Source of the DNA: a virus
Length of the DNA: 64,000 nt
Virus record (IMG/VR): IMGVR_UViG_3300007735_000803
Location: 62,001-126,000 of that record
Direction: 5' to 3' (one strand)
Shown here piece after piece: positions 6,765 through 14,667 of this stretch. The position numbers and the translations under genes were made by a program. Position 1 is the stretch's first letter. Every line of letters starts with the position of its first letter. The notes below the pieces were generated by a model. It searched no databases. It was not told the DNA's origin and was given only the letters and a program-made list of their open reading frames with translations.

Positions 6765-8453
6765 ATGAATGTATCTCAATTATTGCCAAATAGTGAATAC
6801 AGTGCTTTACAGGCTAAGTCTAAAGCATTAGTAGACAAATGGCAAAAAACAGGTCTTCTCGAAGGTCTTGCAAAGGACTACGAAAAGACCGGTATGGCGG
6901 TTCTGTTAGAGAACCAAGCCAAGCAGTTGGTTACCGAGGCTAACCAAACTGGTACTTCTGCAGGTTCAGAAGAATGGAACGGTATTGCCCTTCCACTTGT
7001 TCGCCGTGTATTCGCAGAAATTGCGGCAAAAGATTTCGTTTCTGTACAGCCTATGTCAATGCCTTCAGGACTGGTATTCTTCCTGGATTTCAAATACGGC
7101 ACTAACCAGGATGGTCCTTTCGGATTCTTAACTGGTCAAGGTCGTACTTCTCAGGCTGATTCAGTATTTGGTATCACTGATGCTGGTGGTAATGGTACTA
7201 GCATCAATCCTGGAACCGCAGGAACACAGGGTCTTTATGGTGCAGGCCGTTTTGGTTATTCAATCAACGCTGTTACCTCTTCTCTGTTAAGCTCCGGTTC
7301 GACTCTTAACTCTACTACGTTTACCGTAGCTGACGTAGCTACAGGTGCTGCCAATGCAGATTATAACTACAATACTGAATTCTCTTCTAGCGTTGGTGCT
7401 AGCATTATTGCTGGTTCAATTGTGAAAGTAACAGTAGCTACTGCATCACTCGCTAACGCTGACTTCAATGGCGTTCGTGGTTTTGCTATCTCTGGTAGCA
7501 CTGTTAACACTTTCTATCCTGAATTCACGAAGTATAACAAAGCTGCTGGTACGATTACCTTCCTCGTATCTGCTTCTGCAGCCAATGATGGATTGGCATC
7601 CGCTAAGGTATATTACCAGAAGCAACCTACAAATATCACTCGTGGTGATTTTGAAGATGGTAAGACTCAAGGATCTTCTGCAGTTGGTCAGGATTTAAGT
7701 ATTCCGGAAATCAACCTTGAATTACGTTCTGAGGCAATCGTTGCTAAGACACGTAAATTAAAGGCAGTTTGGACTCCTGAATTTGCTCAAGACTTGAATG
7801 CATACCATGCAATCGACGCTGAAGCAGAATTGACTTCAATGTTATCTGAATATATCTCTCACGAGATCGATTTAGAGATCCTGGATATGTTAGTTAACAA
7901 CGCACAGACCACAGAATATTGGTCAGCGGTTAACAACGAAATTTGGGATGGTTCAGCATTCACTCAGCAGTCTGCAACCACTGGTGGATTCTACAATACC
8001 CAGGGTGGATGGTTCCAAACTCTTGGTACCAAAATCCAGAAGGTAAGTAACAAGATTCATCAGTTGACAATGCGTGGTGGTGCTAACTTCGTAGTAGTAT
8101 CTCCTACCGTTGCAACGATCCTCGAATCTATTCCTGGATACGCTGCCGATACCGATGGCAACAAAATGCAGTTTGCTATGGGTGTTCAGAAGATCGGCCA
8201 GTTAAACAGCCGCTTCCAAGTATATAAGAATCCTTATATGACTGAAAACCTGATCCTGTTAGGATATCGTGGTTCTCAGTTCCTTGAGACAGGTGCTGTT
8301 TACAGTCCGTATATTCCATTGATCATGACACCACTTGTTTATGATCCTACGAACTTCACACCGCGTAAAGGGGTAATGACTCGTTATGCGAAAAAAGTAG
8401 TTCGTCCGGAATTCTACGGAAAAATATATGTAAAAGGTTTAAATACTATCTAA
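6765..8453 (+). CDS. gp23: Major capsid protein (T4 gp23-like)
   Basis: A 562-aa major head protein, slightly longer than T4 gp23 (521 aa). After an N-terminal propeptide of about 65 residues comes a plausible maturation site, KQLVTE|ANQTG, comparable in place to the T4 cut. Then follow the conserved LPLVRRVFAEIAAKDFVSVQPM and GLVFFLDFKYG blocks. The C-terminal part has the family pattern ending RYAKKVVRPEFYGKIYV. A Ser/Thr/Ala-rich insert at about residues 160-285 is probably a surface domain. A strong AAAGGA site precedes the ATG and a strong terminator follows, as expected for the most expressed gene. Confidence 0.95.
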   Translation: MNVSQLLPNSEYSALQAKSKALVDKWQKTGLLEGLAKDYEKTGMAVLLENQAKQLVTEANQTGTSAGSEEWNGIALPLVRRVFAEIAAKDFVSVQPMSMPSGLVFFLDFKYGTNQDGPFGFLTGQGRTSQADSVFGITDAGGNGTSINPGTAGTQGLYGAGRFGYSINAVTSSLLSSGSTLNSTTFTVADVATGAANADYNYNTEFSSSVGASIIAGSIVKVTVATASLANADFNGVRGFAISGSTVNTFYPEFTKYNKAAGTITFLVSASAANDGLASAKVYYQKQPTNITRGDFEDGKTQGSSAVGQDLSIPEINLELRSEAIVAKTRKLKAVWTPEFAQDLNAYHAIDAEAELTSMLSEYISHEIDLEILDMLVNNAQTTEYWSAVNNEIWDGSAFTQQSATTGGFYNTQGGWFQTLGTKIQKVSNKIHQLTMRGGANFVVVSPTVATILESIPGYAADTDGNKMQFAMGVQKIGQLNSRFQVYKNPYMTENLILLGYRGSQFLETGAVYSPYIPLIMTPLVYDPTNFTPRKGVMTRYAKKVVRPEFYGKIYVKGLNTI

Positions 8454-8471
8454 TCTTAGCATATACAATAT

Positions 8472-8500
8472 AAAAGGCGCCCCGTAAGGCGCCTTTTTTT
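8472..8500 (+). terminator. Rho-independent terminator after gp23
   Basis: A GC-rich stem, AAGGCGCC / GGCGCCTT (6 GC pairs, 8476-8481 with 8488-8493), a six-base loop and seven or more T. It isolates the capsid gene from the endonuclease gene downstream. Confidence 0.9.
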
Positions 8501-8529
8501 ACAACCTGTATGTTTTCTTGTTTGTTCGT

Positions 8530-8538
8530 ATATTTATT
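8530..8538 (+). promoter_or_regulatory. Putative late promoter element ATATTTATT, followed by a short hairpin
   Basis: ATATTTATT 31 bases before the endonuclease ATG at 8570. Just downstream is a perfect 8-bp hairpin, TATATTAG-ATC-CTAATATA (8541-8559), then a GGAG ribosome binding site (8561-8564). Confidence 0.5.
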
Positions 8539-8569
8539 ATTATATTAGATCCTAATATACGGAGTAAAG

Positions 8570-10084
8570 ATGAAAAAATGTAAGATGTGCGAGAATGTTT
8601 TCGATAATGTTAAACGAATATACTGTTCTAACGCTTGTAAGTTTTCAGATACTGAATACAATACTAGCCGCTGTACAAAAAAGAAAAAACAAACCGATAA
8701 GCAGATAAAGTGTAAATTATGTGATCATATTAGTAATGATGTATATAATGTATCTGGTCACTTACGGATACATATTGAATCAAAACACAATATACAGTTT
8801 ACTTCTATCTCAAATCATTATGATGTTATCGATAGACAGCAGTGTGAATATATAGGTTGTCCGGAATGTGAATGGAAAACCAAAGATCTTATGAATAAGA
8901 GTGGATGTTTTACGATACATATACATTCACATGGGTACACACCTGAATCATTTATCGATAAGTACCCAACCTATTCTGGTTTATGGAATAGATACTTCGA
9001 CAAAAAAGTCATAGAATCGTCTGTAAAGTGTTTACTGTGCGGTGATGATTTCCATAAGATATCAAACACTCATATGAAATCAATTCACGGTATCAGTATA
9101 AGTGATTACAAGCGGCGTTTTCCAAATGCGCCGATATTAAGTGACCGTTTACATGATTTACATAGTTCAATCACTTCAAAATTAAATATATCGAGGAAGT
9201 ACTGTTATCAATCAAAAGAAGAACTTCAACTAATTGATTTCATAAAAGAACATGATATTCGAGTAATAGCGCCTTATAGAAATTTGGGCGTAGAATTTGA
9301 TATATTTTTGCCGGATTTTGATCTAGCTATTGAATATAATGGGTTGTACTGGCACTCTGAATATCATGGAGGTAAAACGAAAAAGTACCATTTAAATAAA
9401 ACAGAAATTGCCGAAGCTAATGGTATCAAACTAATACACATATTCCAAGATGAGTGGTTATCTAAACGTGAGATTGTAGAAAAAAAGATTTTGAACCAGG
9501 TTAATAAATTAGATAGAAGAACCGTTCACACTAGAAAATGTACACTCCAGGAAATAGCACACAATCAAGTAAAGGATTTTTTAAATGCAAATCATATTCA
9601 AGGCAGTATATCAGCAAAAATACATATAGGGGCGTTTTATGATGGTGCGTTGGTTTCAGTTATGTCGTTATCTAATCCTAGAAAATCGTTAGGTTCCAAT
9701 AAAGGTTTAACGAATACTTTAGAGATTGTCAGATATGCGGTAGAATTAAATACCTCCACGCCGGGCATGTTCGATAAAATGATAAAATTCGTTGTAGCGA
9801 AGTACAATCCATCTAGTATTATATCATATGCAGATAGGCGCTGGACATCAGTCACTGATAACATATATGAAAAGAATGGGTTTAAGTTGGAGTCGATATC
9901 GGATCCTAATTACTGGTATATTAAAGGCATACACAGGTATCATAGATTTAATTTCACGAAAGGCAGGATTGTCAATAAATTGGGAGGTGATAAATCGAAG
10001 ACCGAGTGGGAGAATATGTTGAGTATGAAATTTGATCGGGTATGGGATTGTGGCAACCTAAAATATGTACTTTTTAATCGTTAA
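8570..10084 (+). CDS. Free-standing Vsr-like homing endonuclease with N-terminal zinc fingers
   Basis: A 504-aa protein. Residues 1-170 contain several Cys/His pairs (CKMCENVF...YCSNACK, CKLCDHIS...GHLRIHIESKH, CPECEWKT, CLLCGDDF...HMKSIHG), which look like DNA-binding zinc fingers. Residues of about 215-315 form a Vsr/PD-(D/E)XK-type nuclease: VEFDIFLPDFDLAIEYNGLYWHSE, then YHLNKTEIAE and GIKLIHIFQDEW, a set typical of phage homing endonucleases. The last 180 residues (HIGAFYDGALVSVMS..., IISYADRRW) resemble an acetyltransferase-like fold often attached to such enzymes. It lies alone between the gp23 terminator and the tail genes, with its own promoter-like element, hairpin and GGAG site. 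It is probably a selfish gene that cuts a phage locus lacking it. Confidence 0.85.
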   Translation: MKKCKMCENVFDNVKRIYCSNACKFSDTEYNTSRCTKKKKQTDKQIKCKLCDHISNDVYNVSGHLRIHIESKHNIQFTSISNHYDVIDRQQCEYIGCPECEWKTKDLMNKSGCFTIHIHSHGYTPESFIDKYPTYSGLWNRYFDKKVIESSVKCLLCGDDFHKISNTHMKSIHGISISDYKRRFPNAPILSDRLHDLHSSITSKLNISRKYCYQSKEELQLIDFIKEHDIRVIAPYRNLGVEFDIFLPDFDLAIEYNGLYWHSEYHGGKTKKYHLNKTEIAEANGIKLIHIFQDEWLSKREIVEKKILNQVNKLDRRTVHTRKCTLQEIAHNQVKDFLNANHIQGSISAKIHIGAFYDGALVSVMSLSNPRKSLGSNKGLTNTLEIVRYAVELNTSTPGMFDKMIKFVVAKYNPSSIISYADRRWTSVTDNIYEKNGFKLESISDPNYWYIKGIHRYHRFNFTKGRIVNKLGGDKSKTEWENMLSMKFDRVWDCGNLKYVLFNR

Positions 10085-10085
10085 G

Positions 10086-10094
10086 ATATTTATT
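10086..10094 (+). promoter_or_regulatory. Putative late promoter element ATATTTATT
   Basis: Located 25 bases before the ATG at 10120, immediately after the endonuclease stop codon. Confidence 0.5.
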
Positions 10095-10119
10095 ATTATA
10101 TAAAAATCAGAACCGTCCT

Positions 10120-10569
10120 ATGCCATATACATATAAAAAACAAGGTGATAAATACGTCGTATATAAAAAGGACTCCGGTAAACGAGTTGGTGCAACTAAA
10201 GGAACTAAGGAAGCATTAAAGAAATATTTGGCGGCATTGCACATGCATGAAATACGTTCATATATACGTGAACAGGTTGCCGAAATGCTACGGAAAACAA
10301 CTGCTCCGGTTACAGAGGGTGTAACTGTACAACGTGGTTCAGAAACAGATACAAATGTTATCGAATTAAAGACGTATTTAGAAAGGTTATTTCGTGGTGC
10401 AGATTTTCTATTACAGGCTGAGGATGGCGATATATTAGTGAATTATGATAATTATCGTGAATTGCCCGGCAATATGTTGAATCGATTGAAACGGTTGTAT
10501 AAAATAAAAGAGAATACAGATTGGGATGAGGAACGTGGTGAACTTGTGTGGTATACTTTTAGTAAATAA
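10120..10569 (+). CDS. Conserved phage protein with basic N-terminal domain
   Basis: A 149-aa protein. The first 40 residues form a compact basic beta module followed by a helix (MPYTYKKQGDKYVVYKKDSG ... TKEALKKYLAALHMHE) that I associate with many large phages without a known function. The next segment, HEIRSYIREQVAEMLRK, is similar in pattern to the leader helices of the small head proteins here, and APVTE|GVT could be a protease site, although it is internal rather than N-terminal. The C-terminal half is acidic. It is placed just before the tail tube gene and has its own promoter-like element. The role is unknown. Confidence 0.65.
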   Translation: MPYTYKKQGDKYVVYKKDSGKRVGATKGTKEALKKYLAALHMHEIRSYIREQVAEMLRKTTAPVTEGVTVQRGSETDTNVIELKTYLERLFRGADFLLQAEDGDILVNYDNYRELPGNMLNRLKRLYKIKENTDWDEERGELVWYTFSK

Positions 10570-10583
10570 AATTCAATTTGTAG

Positions 10584-10592
10584 ATATTTATT
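10584..10592 (+). promoter_or_regulatory. Putative late promoter element ATATTTATT
   Basis: Located 20 bases before the tail tube ATG at 10613, with AAAGGA between. Confidence 0.55.
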
Positions 10593-10612
10593 AGTATAAA
10601 GGAAACAAACCT

Positions 10613-11101
10613 ATGCCAGAAATTTTAGACCCTACCGAAATATTTTTTACCGCGTATGAGCCGAAAGTGGCCATGCGATTTATTATGTATGTTGATGGTA
10701 TCCCGTCATTCATTATTAAAGCAACTGATAGACCATCAATTGACCAAGGTGAGATTGTTCTTGACCACATTAACGTTGAACGTAAATTGAAGGGCAAGTC
10801 ACGTTGGCAGGACATTACAATGACATTGTATGATCCAATTGTACCTTCCGGTGCTCAGGCAGTAATGGAGTGGGTACGTTTACACCACGAATCAGTAACC
10901 GGCCGTGATGGTTATTCTGACTTTTACAAGAAAGATTTGACACTCAATTCATTAGGTCCTATCGGTGATAAGGTTGAAGAATGGACTATTAAAGGCGCAT
11001 TTATTAAGAGTGCAACCTTTGGTAATATGGATTGGTCGACTGAAGATGCAGTTAATATCGAATTAACCATTGGCTGCGACTATTGCATATTGCAATTCTA
11101 A
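10613..11101 (+). CDS. gp19: Tail tube protein (T4 gp19-like)
   Basis: A 162-aa protein, the same length as T4 gp19 (163 aa). Conserved features include AMRFIMYVDGIPSFIIKA near the N-terminus, GEIVLDHINVERKLKGKSRW, and VMEWVRLHHESVTGRDGYSD. It polymerises into the inner tube of the contractile tail. It is separated here from a sheath gene, which is not in the window. A promoter-like element and AAAGGA precede it and a terminator follows, consistent with a highly expressed structural gene. Confidence 0.92.
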   Translation: MPEILDPTEIFFTAYEPKVAMRFIMYVDGIPSFIIKATDRPSIDQGEIVLDHINVERKLKGKSRWQDITMTLYDPIVPSGAQAVMEWVRLHHESVTGRDGYSDFYKKDLTLNSLGPIGDKVEEWTIKGAFIKSATFGNMDWSTEDAVNIELTIGCDYCILQF

Positions 11102-11129
11102 GGGCGTAATCGTACCCAAGAATAAATTT

Positions 11130-11158
11130 AAACTCTCCTATAATATAGGGGAGTTTTT
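11130..11158 (+). terminator. Rho-independent terminator after the tail tube gene
   Basis: A 9-bp stem, AAACTCTCC (11130-11138) with GGGGAGTTT (11148-11156) including one T-G pair, a nine-base loop and a T-run. Confidence 0.8.
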
Positions 11159-11168
11159 CATGTTATCT

Positions 11169-11177
11169 ATATTTATA
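11169..11177 (+). promoter_or_regulatory. Putative late promoter element ATATTTATA
   Basis: Located 17 bases before the ATG at 11195, directly behind the terminator of gp19, so it would restart late transcription for the baseplate genes. Confidence 0.6.
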
Positions 11178-11194
11178 ATAAAGGAAGTTACACT

Positions 11195-12055
11195 ATGCCA
11201 ATCGTTACAGATGATTACAAAAAGCCAAATGCAGATATTGCAAAAGAAATTGCTGCACAGTACGAACAGCAAACTACAGGTGAGTCAGGTAAATACCAAT
11301 TCCCGACTGAAATTTTAGAATTGCCATCGAAAGGATGGTTTTATCCGGCAGAAAATCCACTCTCATCCGGTAAGGTAGAAATGAAATATATGACCGCAAA
11401 AGAGGAAGATATCCTGACTACGCAGTCCTATATCAAACAGGGAGTAGTTTTAGATAAATTATTCCAAAGTATGATTGTAGGAAATGGTGAGGGTAAACGA
11501 GTTAATTATCAAGACTTACTCTTATGTGATAAGAATGCAATTATGATCACTGCCAGGATTCTAGGATATGGAAAGGATTATGATGTTGAGATTGAAACGC
11601 CTTCCGGAAATCAACAGAAAGAAACCGTTGATTTGACGCGTATAGAAAATATTGAGGTTGATTTTGATACATTACCTAAAAATGTAAATGAATTTGAATT
11701 TACACTTCCCGTGTCTAAACGTACAGTTACATATAAGCTCCTTTCACACCGAGAACAGGCTGAGATTGAGGAAGAGGTAAAACGTACTAAAAAGATATCT
11801 GGTGGCACTGATACATTGCTTTCTACCAGGTTGATCCATTCTATAGTTTCAGTTGATGGAAATAAAGATAAGGCTATTATTAGGAATTTTGTTAGTAAAG
11901 AATTATTAGCAGCAGATTCAAGAGCTCTCCGTGCATACATAAAAATGATGACTCCCGATGTAAATCTTGAATTGGAGTTTACGGATGAGGAAACCGGCGA
12001 TCCCTTTCGTGCTACCCTTCCAATTGGAGTGGACTTTTTTTGGCCTACAACCTAA
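11195..12055 (+). CDS. Baseplate hub/assembly protein (T4 gp26-like)
   Basis: A 286-aa protein with ELPSKGWFYPAENPL and KYMTAKEEDILTTQSYIKQG in the N-terminal third. This pattern is familiar to me from the T4 baseplate protein family that includes gp26 in T4-like marine phages. The middle holds a conserved LLCDKNAIMITARILGYG segment. The C-terminus ends IGVDFFWPTT at a run of seven T. A second frame beginning there continues with a conserved-looking extension, so the gene probably yields two products, like lambda G/GT tail chaperones. AAGGA lies before the start. Family identity is from memory and the precise role is inferred. Confidence 0.6.
   Translation: MPIVTDDYKKPNADIAKEIAAQYEQQTTGESGKYQFPTEILELPSKGWFYPAENPLSSGKVEMKYMTAKEEDILTTQSYIKQGVVLDKLFQSMIVGNGEGKRVNYQDLLLCDKNAIMITARILGYGKDYDVEIETPSGNQQKETVDLTRIENIEVDFDTLPKNVNEFEFTLPVSKRTVTYKLLSHREQAEIEEEVKRTKKISGGTDTLLSTRLIHSIVSVDGNKDKAIIRNFVSKELLAADSRALRAYIKMMTPDVNLELEFTDEETGDPFRATLPIGVDFFWPTT
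12035..12041 (+). other. Candidate programmed frameshift site (seven T)
   Basis: In the zero frame the sequence reads GAC TTT TTT TGG, ending 12 bases later at TAA (12053-12055). A +1 (or -2) slip on the T-run enters the frame GGC CTA CAA CCT AAA, which stays open to 12257. Both frames read Asp-Phe-Phe before they diverge. A -1 slip would reach a stop after about 17 codons. Confidence 0.6.
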
Positions 12056-12257
12056 AGATAGAATTCGTATACATGAATCAATATTCGATCTGATTTATTT
12101 CGGTAAGGGTGGATTCAATTGGGCGGATGTATACAATTTACCAGTATTTATTAGGAATTTCTATATCTCTAGAATCGAAAAGGTTCTAAAAGATCAACGT
12201 GATGCTGAGAAAAAGGCAGTCCGTAAGGCACAGATGCGTACGCCTAAAAAGAAATAG
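12042..12257 (+). CDS. Frameshift extension of the gp26-like protein
   Basis: A 71-codon region (to TAG at 12255) reading GLQPKDRIRIHESIFDLIYF, then GKGGFNWADVYNLPVFIRNF and a basic, Lys-rich tail. It looks like real protein, with a conserved-looking aromatic core, but has no convincing start. The first ATG in frame (11967) lies far inside the upstream gene and would add an unlikely sequence. Translation by a +1 or -2 frameshift at the T-run is the simplest explanation, giving a fusion of about 357 residues. An independent weak start such as TTG at 12024 cannot be excluded. Confidence 0.6.
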   Translation, partial: GLQPKDRIRIHESIFDLIYFGKGGFNWADVYNLPVFIRNFYISRIEKVLKDQRDAEKKAVRKAQMRTPKKK

Positions 12258-12261
12258 TTAC

Positions 12262-12270
12262 ATATTTATA
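12262..12270 (+). promoter_or_regulatory. Putative late promoter element ATATTTATA
   Basis: Located 19 bases before the ATG at 12290, with CAGGA near the start. Confidence 0.5.
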
Positions 12271-12289
12271 GTATATAATCAGGAATAAT

Positions 12290-12550
12290 ATGAGTGCTGA
12301 AAGAAACTATCGTATACGTATACAAGAAAATGTGGCTGCAATCTTATTGCGTACTTTCTTGGCGCCTAAAGTACAACGTACCTTAAAAAAAGCAATTCAT
12401 CAAATGGAAGATGATCCTGAATTAAAAGCGGCATTCATAGATTATGCAAACTATAACAAACGTATGATTTCGCTTATTAAGCATTTGGCTAAAATAGATC
12501 CAGAAAACGATTTAGTTAAGTTGTATAGAGATAAAGGTCATATAAAGTAA
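12290..12550 (+). CDS. Small helical tail-module protein of unknown function
   Basis: An 86-aa, mostly helical protein (MSAERNYRIRIQENVAAILL ... LAKIDPENDLVKLYRDKGHIK). It precedes the tape measure gene and overlaps it (TAATG at 12548-12552). Its position next to a frameshifted chaperone-like gene suggests a tail assembly role. No motif is recognised. Confidence 0.65.
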   Translation: MSAERNYRIRIQENVAAILLRTFLAPKVQRTLKKAIHQMEDDPELKAAFIDYANYNKRMISLIKHLAKIDPENDLVKLYRDKGHIK

Positions 12551-14667
12551 TGGCAAAAAAAAGAATTAGTGAAATTGATAAGCTATTTCAGCAAAAAGAA
12601 CGGGGTACTATTACACCCGCTCAATATGAAGAGTATGTAAATGACGTTTTACGGGCACAGCAAGAATTAAACGAATTACAAGAAGAATATCTAGATTTAA
12701 CCGGTAAACTCACTGATACGGTTAAATCGCTTGTTTCATTTAATAAAAAGAATTTTACTAATGCAGCAAAGATATTAAAATCGAAAGAAGAAGAACTTGA
12801 TACATCAGTTACTATTGGTAAAATTACTCGCGAGGCTTATGAAGTACAATTGAGAATAATCGAAGCGCAACGAAAACAATTAAGAAATATTGCTCAGATT
12901 AATAAAAAGATGCCATTTTTTGGTCAAGCGTTAAATATGGCGGTAGATCAGTCAGAAAAACTACAAACCACATTAGATAAGGTTTTTAAGTCATTACCGG
13001 CCGGCGGTTTTTTACAAAAAGCTTTGGGTTTAGATAATTTAGGTTCTAAAGTATCAAAAGGAATATCTGATTCGATCGGTGCTATAGGTGAATCATTGAA
13101 ACGGGGCGAAAGTCCGATGCAAGCACTCAGTGCCGGTATGAAAAAATTTGGTACGTATGTTAGCGGTGCACAATTAGCCATGGCAGCGACGGTTGGATTG
13201 ATTGCCGGTGCGTTCATTGTATTAGATAAATTCAGACAATCCGCAGAAGAAACCGCAACTGCTACTGGACTTACTGTCGACCAATCAGCAGAATTAGTAA
13301 AACAGAGTTATGAGTTACAGGCATCTTCGGAAAATAGATTATCTACACAGAAAGAAATACTAGATGCAAACGTAGCATTGGTTAAAGAGTTTGGTAATTT
13401 AAACCTAATATCAGCAGAAACTGTACAAAATGTAGCTGGTATGGCAGATGCGTTTGGTGTTAGTGTAGATACTGTTGCTCAGGTACAAAGATCATTTGAA
13501 CAGATAGGAAATGTATCGCCACAAGTAGCATCAGACATATCGACTGCTACGATGGCTTTGGCAGAAGCTGCCGGTGTACAGCCTGCTAAGGTAATGGAAG
13601 ATATTGCAAAGAATGCAGGCGTTGCATCTAAATACTTTGCAGGAAATCCTAAAGCATTAGCCAAAGCTGCGGTTGAGATGGCAAAAATAGGCCTCTCATT
13701 AGAAAAAGCATCGACTGTCGCAGAAGGTTTACTTGATATTGAAAAATCATTAACCGCACAGTTTGAAGCATCTGCAATGATTGGTAGGCAGTTAAATTTC
13801 GATGCCGCAAGAAGATTGGCGATTGAGGGTGATATTGCAGGTGCAACTAAAGAGGTATTGAATCAGGTAGGTTCGATTGCCGAATTCGAACAAATGAACG
13901 CGTTACAACGTAATGCAATTGCAACTGCTACTGGCTTAACTGTAGATGAATTGCAGCGTTCAATGGTATTGCAGGAAAAGACAATGAACATGACAGCTGA
14001 GGAGGCTGCATTAGTATCAAAATATGGAAGTGATTTAGGGAATATAAATAACCTGACTTCAGAAGAGGTTGCAAACCGAGCTAAAAGTGTACAGGCAACG
14101 GAACAATTAACTACTAGTTTAGATAAAATAAAATCTGAATTAATGCCTCCGATTTTATCGATTGTTAGTGCAATTGCCCCTATCTTCTCGTTTATTGCGC
14201 AGACAGTTAGTTTGATTGTAAGCGGTATGAAATATTTATTGCCGATATTAGCGATTGTTGGTGCTCGAATGTTATATGCAAAACGTCAAGCGATTGGTCT
14301 CGCTGTCGCACGAGCAGCAACTAATCCGGTAAAAGCAGCGTTAGGCATTGCTGCAGCAGCTGCAGTCGCTGGTGGATTGGAAAGATTGATAAGTAAACAG
14401 GATGATATGGTCATGTCGCCGTTATCCGGTCCTGCAGGATACAGTAGAGTATTAAGTGGCCCGGAAGGAGCATATGCACTCAATGATAGAGATACCATTG
14501 TTGCTGGTACTAATTTAGGTGGTAGAGGCGGTTCTGCTCCTGAAATAGATTATAATCGTATGGCAGACGCATTTGCAAATGCAGTTCGCAGTACGCAGAT
14601 AGTTATAGGTAGGGGAGCAGTTGGAGCAATTGGAGAACAGGTAAAGGTAAATAATTCATTCGCATAA
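12550..14667 (+). CDS. Tail tape measure / baseplate hub rod protein (gp29-like function)
   Basis: A 705-aa protein with tape-measure features: a long helical and coiled-coil N-terminus (about residues 1-130), long Ala-rich helices with EKTMNMTAEEAAL and similar blocks in the centre, and hydrophobic segments at about 215-235 and 525-580 (MPPILSIVSAIAPIFSFIAQ, LLPILAIVGARMLY). It would set tail length and pass into the host envelope. The gene overlaps both neighbours by one base to four bases (TAATG), within the tail operon. The C-terminus is Gly-rich, then amphipathic. Assignment rests on composition, length and position. Confidence 0.75.
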   Translation: MAKKRISEIDKLFQQKERGTITPAQYEEYVNDVLRAQQELNELQEEYLDLTGKLTDTVKSLVSFNKKNFTNAAKILKSKEEELDTSVTIGKITREAYEVQLRIIEAQRKQLRNIAQINKKMPFFGQALNMAVDQSEKLQTTLDKVFKSLPAGGFLQKALGLDNLGSKVSKGISDSIGAIGESLKRGESPMQALSAGMKKFGTYVSGAQLAMAATVGLIAGAFIVLDKFRQSAEETATATGLTVDQSAELVKQSYELQASSENRLSTQKEILDANVALVKEFGNLNLISAETVQNVAGMADAFGVSVDTVAQVQRSFEQIGNVSPQVASDISTATMALAEAAGVQPAKVMEDIAKNAGVASKYFAGNPKALAKAAVEMAKIGLSLEKASTVAEGLLDIEKSLTAQFEASAMIGRQLNFDAARRLAIEGDIAGATKEVLNQVGSIAEFEQMNALQRNAIATATGLTVDELQRSMVLQEKTMNMTAEEAALVSKYGSDLGNINNLTSEEVANRAKSVQATEQLTTSLDKIKSELMPPILSIVSAIAPIFSFIAQTVSLIVSGMKYLLPILAIVGARMLYAKRQAIGLAVARAATNPVKAALGIAAAAAVAGGLERLISKQDDMVMSPLSGPAGYSRVLSGPEGAYALNDRDTIVAGTNLGGRGGSAPEIDYNRMADAFANAVRSTQIVIGRGAVGAIGEQVKVNNSFA

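Noticed and set aside
12035-12091. A -1 frameshift at the seven T
   Set aside because: The -1 frame ends after about 17 codons, whereas the frame reached by +1 or -2 continues for 71 protein-like codons.
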